From Nitrososphaerota archaeon (GTDB taxonomy: Archaea > Thermoproteota > Nitrososphaeria > Nitrososphaerales > CADDZS01): a stretch of 8,108 bases of DNA. How positions within the stretch are numbered: position 1 is the stretch's first letter; the number at the start of each line of letters is the position of its first letter. The DNA lies in the NCBI GenBank assembly GCA_027886785.1, contig JAPCJV010000066.1, positions 1 to 8,108 on the forward strand, given 5' to 3'. The notes beneath the pieces were generated by a model. The model saw only the letters and a list, made by a program, of their open reading frames with translations. It ran no database searches and was not told where the DNA came from. Below, in pieces: positions 4,892 to 8,108 of this stretch. The translations under genes were made by a program, and so were the position numbers.

Positions 4892-5722
4892 TTGTCAAAT
4901 AATGGCGACTCTGGCGATAATAGGTTGGCGGGCGTCGCGGCCCCGATTATTATCATCATCATCGTCATGGTCACAATGAACACAACACTCGACTATTCTG
5001 GGAGCTTGGCAAACACAAGCTCGTCTGCAACCACTTCCTCTAGCATCCAAGTCTCTTCGTCTGCTCTAACTCCACTTGCAATAGACGGACAATCAGAATC
5101 CATCCCCGGCTACTGCAAGCCAAGTCTTACCACAACAAAGTCAAACGACGTTCTCATCTTGTTTATTGGAGGGGAAGGCAGCGGACCAATGGTCAGCGTC
5201 GTGGACAATGCAAGCCTCACATGGCATCACAGAGCAAGCGCACCATACAACTTCACCTCCACATTTGAAACAATTGAAGAATGGTATGCGATCTCTCCAT
5301 CGCCGCTCTCCAATGATAATATTACAGTCAAATCGACAACGCCTGGACTTTTCCACTGCTTTGTTCTTGGAGTTTCGGGGGCTAACCTTGCTTCTCCATT
5401 CGATCTATCTACTGGCTGCGCTTCCAATAATGCAGTGCCCCAAATCGCTGCGTCAAGCAATCCGACATCTAGTGGAACGGTGACCGTATGCACTTCGGGC
5501 AGAAACGATCTTCTCTTGAGTGCCTTGTTTGCCGTAGGCAACGGTGCAATAAGCTCAATGCCTGCTGGCTTCTCTTTCCTGGCAGGTGGCGGCATCAACT
5601 CATTCAGTGAAGCTTACGAACTGGTCTCAACGACACAAACCAATCTGGGGGTTACCTGGACGTTTGCAGGCAATGATTCTTGGGGTGTGATAGGAGATGC
5701 AATCGCCTCAAATGGGTCCTAG
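4892..5722 (+). CDS. Secreted or membrane-anchored surface protein with a beta-sandwich-like domain
   Basis: The 276-residue protein starts at TTG 4892; no ATG fits upstream. RLAG before the hydrophobic stretch 15-28 (VAAPIIIIIIVMVT) makes an N-terminal signal anchor or, less surely, a pilin-like (class III) signal. A Ser/Thr-rich linker (36-58) leads to an all-beta region. VSVVDNASLTWHHR (101-114), then IEEWYAIS (128-135) and DNITVK (142-147) follow the 'D..G/NxW...WYA....ITV' rhythm seen in extracellular beta-sandwich repeats of archaeal and bacterial surface proteins. Six N-glycosylation sequons (N30, N41, N106, N120, N143, N261) and four cysteines (75, 156, 176, 200) fit a location outside the cell. 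There is no C-terminal anchor. It probably functions in the cell envelope or in adhesion; no enzyme motif is seen. The family is unnamed to me. Confidence 0.75.
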   Translation: MSNNGDSGDNRLAGVAAPIIIIIIVMVTMNTTLDYSGSLANTSSSATTSSSIQVSSSALTPLAIDGQSESIPGYCKPSLTTTKSNDVLILFIGGEGSGPMVSVVDNASLTWHHRASAPYNFTSTFETIEEWYAISPSPLSNDNITVKSTTPGLFHCFVLGVSGANLASPFDLSTGCASNNAVPQIAASSNPTSSGTVTVCTSGRNDLLLSALFAVGNGAISSMPAGFSFLAGGGINSFSEAYELVSTTQTNLGVTWTFAGNDSWGVIGDAIASNGS

Positions 5723-5727
5723 GACCC
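5714..5727. repeat. Perfect 14-bp palindrome across the stop codon of the surface-protein gene
   Basis: GGGTCCTAGGACCC reads the same on both strands and contains the TAG stop (5720-5722). It could form a small hairpin or be a protein-binding site. No U-tract follows, so it is a poor intrinsic terminator. Confidence 0.45.
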
Positions 5728-5771
5728 GAATTCCAGTCAATACTTAGTTTATCGGACGCATCTCAAATGGC

Positions 5772-5843
5772 ATGATGATGCAGGGAAAAATGACTTCTAT
5801 ATGTCAGAAATGCGGTAAACCGGCTTGGAATCCAATTGTTTAA
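5772..5843 (+). CDS. Possible mini-ORF with a single zinc knuckle
   Basis: ATG 5772 (repeated at 5775, 5778 and 5790) gives 23 residues, or 17 from the last ATG, ending TSICQKCGKPAWNPIV. CQKCGKPA is a convincing zinc-ribbon knuckle, but a complete ribbon needs a second CxxC and none follows. It may be a free-standing micropeptide, the truncated start of a zinc-ribbon gene, or chance. A weak AT stretch at 5741-5747 lies about 28 nt ahead of the first ATG. Confidence 0.25.
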   Translation: MMMQGKMTSICQKCGKPAWNPIV

Positions 5844-5923
5844 ACGATCTCCAACAAGTACTGGAGAAGAGGATGAGAAGCAGAACTAAGGGACGTGCAG
5901 ACCATCTATTAGAGGGAAAATAA

Positions 5924-6358
5924 TGGGGACTGCAAGTCTCAGCGATCGATCCGTCATCTTACGCTCTTACAGCAACAATGGGTATTGGTGGGTCGCCGAG
6001 TTACATGGCATATGATCCAACAACAACGAACATTTTCGTCGGGAACTATAACGGATGGGTCGAGGTGCTTTCTACAAGCGGAACAAAATCTGCTACCGCA
6101 TCGACTTCGAGCTCAAACTCCATTTCATCGGCGAGCAATCAACCTAGTTCGTCGATTTCTTCCACTACCTCCCAAGTCTCGGTCACGACATCAACCTCAG
6201 TAGGTGTTGTTACTCCAGGCACAAGTTCTTCCTCGGGCTCCTCGGCGACCAGCGTTTCCTCGAGCTCACTTGTATCTATGGGGACAGCGGTTGTGGTTAT
6301 TGTTGCGATCGCGGGAGTGAGCTACTTCAAGGCAAGGAAAGAACACTTCAGTCGTTGA
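5924..6358 (+). pseudogene. C-terminal remnant of a YVTN-type beta-propeller surface protein with stalk and membrane anchor
   Basis: The frame is open from just after a TAA (5921-5923). It reads QVSAIDPSSYALTATMGIGG, then SPSYMAYDPTTTNIFVGNYN. That is the end of one propeller blade and most of another, of the 'VIDPxTxxVTATIxVGxxPxxxAYDPxxxxIYVANY' type. The first usable ATG (5978) falls in the middle of this repeat, so the earlier blades and the signal peptide are lost. Counting from that ATG (126 residues), 32-97 is a Ser/Thr stalk, 98-117 a transmembrane helix (VSMGTAVVVIVAIAGVSYF) and 118-126 a basic cytoplasmic tail. The intact protein would be an extracellular propeller on a stalk, held by a C-terminal anchor. 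As it stands it has no export signal and is probably not functional. The 3' end overlaps the small minus-strand ORF by 11 bp. Confidence 0.65.
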
Positions 6359-6470
6359 TTCGAGCAGGTGCTGCTTCAACAACAGGGCCAGTCTTCAGAC
6401 GGCGGTAATTCGTTACAGATCTTCCCTCTGGCAACTCTCCGGAGAATTTGTCTAAAACTTTTGTATACAT
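6348..6470 (-). CDS. Small protein of 40 residues, probably from a leaderless transcript
   Basis: ATG 6470 opens a frame ending at TGA 6348. It begins MYTKVLDKFSGELPEGRSVT and continues NYRRLKTGPVVEAAPARIND. Composition is balanced and soluble, with no cysteine, membrane segment or motif that I recognise. The main support is a TATA box (TTATACC on the minus strand, 6491-6497) centred 24-27 nt before the ATG. That places transcription start at the ATG itself, the classic leaderless archaeal arrangement. There is no ribosome binding site, which also fits. The 3' end overlaps the end of the propeller remnant on the other strand. Function unknown; being so short, it could still be a chance frame. 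Confidence 0.45.
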   Translation of the reverse strand: MYTKVLDKFSGELPEGRSVTNYRRLKTGPVVEAAPARIND

Positions 6471-6490
6471 GCTCGACCAAACAAATCTAG

Positions 6491-6497
6491 GGTATAA
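6491..6497 (-). promoter_or_regulatory. TATA box at leaderless spacing for the 40-residue ORF
   Basis: The minus strand reads TTATACC, centred about 24-27 nt from ATG 6470. It is one of the better TATA matches in the window. Confidence 0.45.
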
Positions 6498-6711
6498 CGT
6501 GTCAAGCTTTCCGGTCAGGAGAAGAGCTTTTTATGTAGATATTCAATTCATTAAATCGAAGATATGCCCTAAATGATTCCACAATCGTGTGTGTATCAAA
6601 TTTCAATTATTAGGAAAAGAAAAGTTTTGAGAGCAGGGAGCGCTCATCAGAGAAGAAGTAAAAAGAAATCAATGTTAAAGCACAATCAATCAAACAGCGA
6701 AGGCCGCCCTA
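6498..6711. other. AT-rich spacer upstream of the oxidoreductase gene
   Basis: No gene is supported here. An imperfect inverted repeat (TGAGAGC 6628-6634 and GCGCTCA 6640-6646, one mismatch, 5-base spacer) and several AT-rich stretches could hold the oxidoreductase promoter. The best-placed is GTTAAAG (6674-6680), about 35 nt before ATG 6712. No strong ribosome binding site precedes that ATG. Confidence 0.3.
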
Positions 6712-7689
6712 ATGAAAGCATTTGTACACACAAAATACGGGTCTCCTGAAGTTCTTCAGCTCAAAGAGGTACCGAAGCCTAGTCCTACGGATAACGAGGT
6801 ACTAATAAGAATACATGCTACGACCGTAAACCGTACAGACTGCGGGTTTCTAAGGGCTAAGCCATTTTTTGTGAGATTTGTCAGTGGTCTCCTCAGACCA
6901 AAAAGAACGATCTTAGGATGTGAGTTCGCTGGAGAAATTGAAACAGCAGGCAAAGAAGTCAAATCATTCAGAAACGGTCATCATGTTTTTGGATACAGCG
7001 GAGTCAGTTTCGGTGCTCAAGCCGAGTACATGATTATGCCAGAAGACGGCATGCTAGCAATTATGCCATCGAATATGACCTATGAAGAAGCTGCCGCTAT
7101 TACTGAAGGTGCACATTATGCGCTCAACAATATTAGAAAAGCAAACGTTCGAAGTGGGCAAAGAGTCCTGATCAACGGGGCAACCGGTGGGATCGGTTCA
7201 GCAGCAGTCCAGCTTGTGAAATATTATGGCGCGGAGGCAACAGCGGTGTGCAGCACCAAGTATGTCGAACTGGTGAAATCTCTAGGAGCCGATGAGGTAA
7301 TTGATTATACAGCAGAAGATTTTACAAAAAGTGGTCAGAAGTATGATTTTGTGTTTGATGCAGTGGGCAAAAGTTCGTTTGGTGCTTGTAAAAAGTTGCT
7401 AAAACAAGGCGGGATTTATTGTTCAACTGAACTTGGCCCGAAGTGGCAGAATCCCTTTTTGGCACTCTGGACTTCAAAATTTGGTAGCAAGAAAGTCATA
7501 TTTCCAATTCCGAAGGAAAGCAAAGAAGACGCGCTCTTTTTCAAACAGCTGATTGAGGCAGGAAAATTTAGGCCAGTGATTGATAGACGCTATCCACTGG
7601 AACAAATTGCCGAGGCCTACGAGTATGTCGAAAGGGGTCAAAAAATTGGAAATGTGGTCATAACGGTGGGACAAGCCAAAGCGAACTAA
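6712..7689 (+). CDS. Zinc-independent medium-chain NAD(P)H oxidoreductase (quinone oxidoreductase-like)
   Basis: The 325-residue protein is full length for the MDR superfamily. MKAFVHTKYGSPEVLQLKEV (1-20) and DNEVLIRIHATTVNRTDCGF (27-46) begin the GroES-like domain. GCEFAGEIETAGKEV (69-83) replaces the zinc-binding segment, and the catalytic Cys/His/Cys zinc ligands of true alcohol dehydrogenases are missing. INGATGGIGSAAVQLVKYYG (154-173) is the nucleotide-binding glycine loop. CSTKYVELVKSLGADEVIDY (180-199) follows, with Lys183 where NADPH-preferring members carry a basic residue. It probably reduces quinones, enones or other activated carbonyls in the cytosol using NADPH; the exact substrate is open. 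ATG 6712 agrees with the family start. Its codons are visibly more A/T-rich than those of the transferase and regulator genes, which may reflect separate acquisition. It stands alone, facing a small minus-strand ORF. Confidence 0.92.
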   Translation: MKAFVHTKYGSPEVLQLKEVPKPSPTDNEVLIRIHATTVNRTDCGFLRAKPFFVRFVSGLLRPKRTILGCEFAGEIETAGKEVKSFRNGHHVFGYSGVSFGAQAEYMIMPEDGMLAIMPSNMTYEEAAAITEGAHYALNNIRKANVRSGQRVLINGATGGIGSAAVQLVKYYGAEATAVCSTKYVELVKSLGADEVIDYTAEDFTKSGQKYDFVFDAVGKSSFGACKKLLKQGGIYCSTELGPKWQNPFLALWTSKFGSKKVIFPIPKESKEDALFFKQLIEAGKFRPVIDRRYPLEQIAEAYEYVERGQKIGNVVITVGQAKAN

Positions 7690-7753
7690 CAAAAGTGCTC
7701 CAACTTTTCTGATGGCGTTTTAGTAGACTGAAGGCTTTGATTCTGAATATTCG

Positions 7754-7772
7754 CGATAGCTGCAGACTATCG
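7754..7772. terminator. Hairpin between convergent genes
   Basis: CGATAG (7754-7759) and CTATCG (7767-7772) form a perfect 6-bp stem around a 7-base loop. It covers the stop codon of the small minus-strand ORF and lies 65 bp past the oxidoreductase stop. It could end or protect both transcripts, though no strong U-tract is adjacent on either side. Confidence 0.3.
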
Positions 7773-7883
7773 TTGCTGGTCTTCAGTGCGACGCTTCTTC
7801 GCTCTTCCTTTTCCGGATGGTGTTATTCCTTTTCTTCTTAGCAGTGATCTTTGATCCATTTTTTTCTGTCGCTTGTTGGTCAT
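7767..7883 (-). CDS. Very basic 38-residue protein, probably from a leaderless transcript
   Basis: ATG 7883 to TAG 7767 encodes MTNKRQKKMDQRSLLRRKGI followed by TPSGKGRAKKRRTEDQQR. Fifteen of 38 residues are Lys or Arg against three acidic ones, a net charge near +12, as in small nucleic-acid- or ribosome-binding proteins. I do not recognise the family. A TATA-like TAAATAC (minus strand, 7907-7913) is centred about 27 nt ahead of the ATG, which fits a leaderless start. A hairpin sits on its stop codon. Part of the basic composition follows from the purine-rich strand, so chance cannot be excluded. Inference: an RNA- or DNA-binding micropeptide. Confidence 0.4.
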   Translation of the reverse strand: MTNKRQKKMDQRSLLRRKGITPSGKGRAKKRRTEDQQR

Positions 7884-7906
7884 TCTATTGTGCCTTCCCT
7901 TTTCTC

Positions 7907-7913
7907 GTATTTA
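7907..7913 (-). promoter_or_regulatory. TATA-like box at leaderless spacing for the basic 38-residue ORF
   Basis: TAAATAC on the minus strand, centred about 27 nt before ATG 7883. It is AT-rich in an AT-rich neighbourhood, so support is moderate. Confidence 0.35.
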
Positions 7914-8108
7914 CTTAGTATTCCTATTCTCTTCGCAACGTGTCTAAGCTTTACTTGTTAAACAAAGCGAATCTTGTGGGATTTGAAACCCCCAATTTAT
8001 GAGGAAACGTGATATCTTCTTCGAAGTTCAAATTCGAACTCCTGCCTCTCTAAGCTTGGATTCGTCAGCGGGCTAGGATCTGTGTATGGTCTTCAGCATC
8101 CATTCTCC
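7914..8108. other. Right-edge stretch without a supported gene
   Basis: No ORF of note. A minus-strand frame enters from the edge and stops at 8065-8067 after RMDAEDHTQILAR, which could be the end of a gene lying outside the window. A short hairpin (AGTTC/GAACT, about 8025-8040) is present. A tRNA-like T-arm match near 7978-7993 on the minus strand does not fold into a complete tRNA. Confidence 0.3.

Noticed and set aside
7978..8064. tRNA-like T-arm (TTTCAAATCCCAC, minus strand) with possible acceptor pairing CGAATC/GATTCG
   Set aside because: The T-stem has mismatches, the spacing of about 95 nt is wrong for the visible arms, and no D or anticodon arm folds. A related TCAAATCCC at ~813-821 is a 9-mer match expected by chance and in the opposite orientation, so it is no attachment-site pair.

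Overview
The window looks like archaeal chromosome, most likely from a Nitrososphaeria/Thaumarchaeota-type lineage, though the rank is uncertain. The evidence is a Bat-type HTH_10 regulator, a surface protein with a YVTN-like propeller end, a Ser/Thr stalk and a C-terminal membrane anchor, several TTG/GTG starts, and TATA-like boxes about 27 nt upstream of short ORFs, as expected for leaderless archaeal transcripts. No rRNA, tRNA, CRISPR array, integrase or transposase is visible.

Left part (1-2983). The first residues of a major facilitator transporter run off the left edge on the minus strand. A Bat-type regulator diverges from it, with an 18-bp near-palindrome between them. The regulator is broken: its N-terminal start (225-299) and its DNA-binding half (313-762) lie in different frames around a GC-alternating tract, and about 50-60 residues are missing. 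Next comes an SRPBCC/polyketide-cyclase-like ORF that loses its C-terminal helix exactly where the convergent gamma-glutamyltransferase-family gene (1211-2944, minus) ends. That transferase is the largest intact gene and keeps its catalytic Thr-Thr-His motif.

Middle part (2984-4628). This stretch holds a small beta-rich orphan gene (3309-3593), preceded by what reads as a frameshifted N-terminal relic of a paralogue (3199-3295) under the strongest Shine-Dalgarno site seen. A charged orphan gene on the minus strand follows (3745-4164) with its own hairpin/U-tract terminator. Then comes a zinc-ribbon ORF whose second CxxC lies one frame away (4390-4556).

Right part (4629-8108). A two-helix membrane protein (4629-4868) and a secreted or anchored surface protein (4892-5722) probably form one unit. 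After them lies the C-terminal remnant of a beta-propeller surface protein (5924-6358). Two very short minus-strand ORFs (6348-6470 and 7767-7883) each have a TATA-like box at leaderless spacing. Between them is an intact zinc-free medium-chain NAD(P)H oxidoreductase (6712-7689).

The theme is accessory DNA with several broken or shortened genes between a few intact metabolic ones. I see no clear multi-gene new system. The most useful leads are the leaderless small ORFs, the frameshifted short genes, and the regulator interrupted at the GC tract.
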